13,900 bases of DNA, from NCBI GenBank assembly GCA_947629115.1, contig CANRCL010000024.1:1-13900 (forward strand), written 5' to 3'. Below, one piece after another: positions 13,180 to 13,900 of the stretch. The position numbers and the translations under genes are program-made. Origin of the DNA: an uncultured Bacilli bacterium (lineage in GTDB: Bacteria; Bacillota_I; Bacilli_A; RF39; UBA660). The notes beneath the pieces are model-generated. The model did no database searches. It saw only the letters and a list, made by a program, of their open reading frames with translations, and was not told where the DNA came from. Within the stretch, counting starts at the first letter, position 1. Every line of letters begins with the position of its first letter.

Positions 13180-13900
13180 ATGAATTTTGATTATAATTTT
13201 GGAAATGACTACTATAAATATTTTAAAGATGTCGGTTTTAAATGTACTAAATATAAAATAGTAGTGCCACCTCAAGAACAAGACAAACAACCAGGAATGG
13301 AATATTTAATGGACCCATTACCTATATTTGATAATCCTAACTATAAAGGAAGTGGTAAATTAAAAGATAAAGTAGCCATTATTACCGGTGGAGATAGTGG
13401 ACTTGGAAAAAGTGCGGCAATTTATTTTGTTAAAGAGGGAGCCAAAGTAGTTATTCCCTATTTAAATGAAGATAAAGATGCTTATGATACCAAAAATTAT
13501 ATTACCTCTTTAGGTGGCGAATGTCTTTTATTAAAAGGTAATATTTGTGATAAAAAGTTCTGTGAAGAAATAGTTAAAGAAACCATTAATAAATTTGGCA
13601 AAATAAATATTTTAGTTAATAATGCTGGTGTTCAATACCAACAAAATAGTTTAGACTGCATTAGCGATGAACAATTTGACTATACAATGAAAGTAAATAT
13701 TTATGGAATGTTTTATTTAACTAAAGAAGTCTTACCTTATCTTCATAGTAATGATAGTATTATTAATTTAAGTTCTATTACAACTTTTTATGGCGAACCG
13801 CAATTAATTGACTATGTGACAACTAAAGGTGGAATTGTTGGATTTACTAGAGCCTTAGCCAGAAATTTAGCCCTTAAAAATATTCGAGTAAATGCCATTG
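13180..13900 (+). CDS. Short-chain dehydrogenase/reductase, YhdF/general-stress type (3' end outside window)
   Basis: The frame is open from ATG 13180 to the window end (240 complete codons), so the C-terminus is missing. It encodes an NAD(P)-dependent oxidoreductase of the classical SDR fold. An N-terminal extension of about 60 residues contains PPQEQDKQPGMEYLMDPLP and YKGSGKL, which marks the YhdF/YghA/GSP39 subgroup. Then come the cofactor-binding TGGDSGLGK (69-77), NNAG (147-150), catalytic N173, S199 in INLSS, and Y212/K216 in YVTTK. Relatives are often called glucose or alcohol dehydrogenases and are commonly induced by general stress, but the substrate is unknown. The ribosome-binding site AGGAAGTGA (13168-13176) is correctly placed. 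The gene is divergent from ku and shares its intergenic region. About 40-50 residues are probably missing by comparison with the family. Confidence 0.9.
   Translation, partial: MNFDYNFGNDYYKYFKDVGFKCTKYKIVVPPQEQDKQPGMEYLMDPLPIFDNPNYKGSGKLKDKVAIITGGDSGLGKSAAIYFVKEGAKVVIPYLNEDKDAYDTKNYITSLGGECLLLKGNICDKKFCEEIVKETINKFGKINILVNNAGVQYQQNSLDCISDEQFDYTMKVNIYGMFYLTKEVLPYLHSNDSIINLSSITTFYGEPQLIDYVTTKGGIVGFTRALARNLALKNIRVNAI

Overview
The window is very AT-rich DNA from a low-GC Gram-positive-type bacterium, most likely a small-genome Bacilli lineage of the gut RF39/Erysipelotrichia kind. This is inferred from composition and gene content, not from a marker gene. The genetic code is standard: tryptophan is TGG and TGA is a stop (murE ends in TGA). 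A MurE ligase with the DNPR motif and an exported D,D-carboxypeptidase show that the cell makes peptidoglycan, so it is not a wall-less mollicute.

Layout. 1-144: tRNA-Gly(UCC) on the minus strand with its terminator. 145-2224: divergently promoted plsC (phospholipid acyltransferase, plus strand), convergent with murE (minus). 2433-4097: a polytopic GT-C/PTPS-related membrane protein on the plus strand, convergent with dacA (4102-5328, minus). 5321-10477: three paralogous cytosolic leucine-rich-repeat (LRR) proteins on the minus strand, followed by a 92-residue small protein that runs into dacA. 10520-13087: an ASCH plus transglutaminase-like fusion protein, a stand-alone LigD-type DNA ligase and Ku, all minus. 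13180-end: a partial short-chain dehydrogenase of the YhdF/stress-protein type on the plus strand, divergent from Ku.

How the genes relate. plsC, murE, the GT-C protein and dacA are envelope genes. Ku and ligD overlap by one base and form a minimal non-homologous end-joining pair. The most unusual part is the LRR block. All three proteins share an N-terminal domain of unknown function (key motifs ECH, CTFNGGRLN, YGTSVISIQF, DATFxNxLDN) and end in 22-residue LRRs, yet have no signal peptide, membrane segment or wall anchor.

Each LRR gene is followed by the beginning of the same small gene. After LRR gene 1 it is intact (92 aa); after genes 2 and 3 only 37- and 15-codon 5' fragments remain. 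These look like scars of tandem duplication of an [LRR gene + start of small gene] unit. Several promoters in the window share an extended -10 element, TGTTATAAT, and LRR gene 3 and probably gene 1 appear to be transcribed with no or almost no leader.
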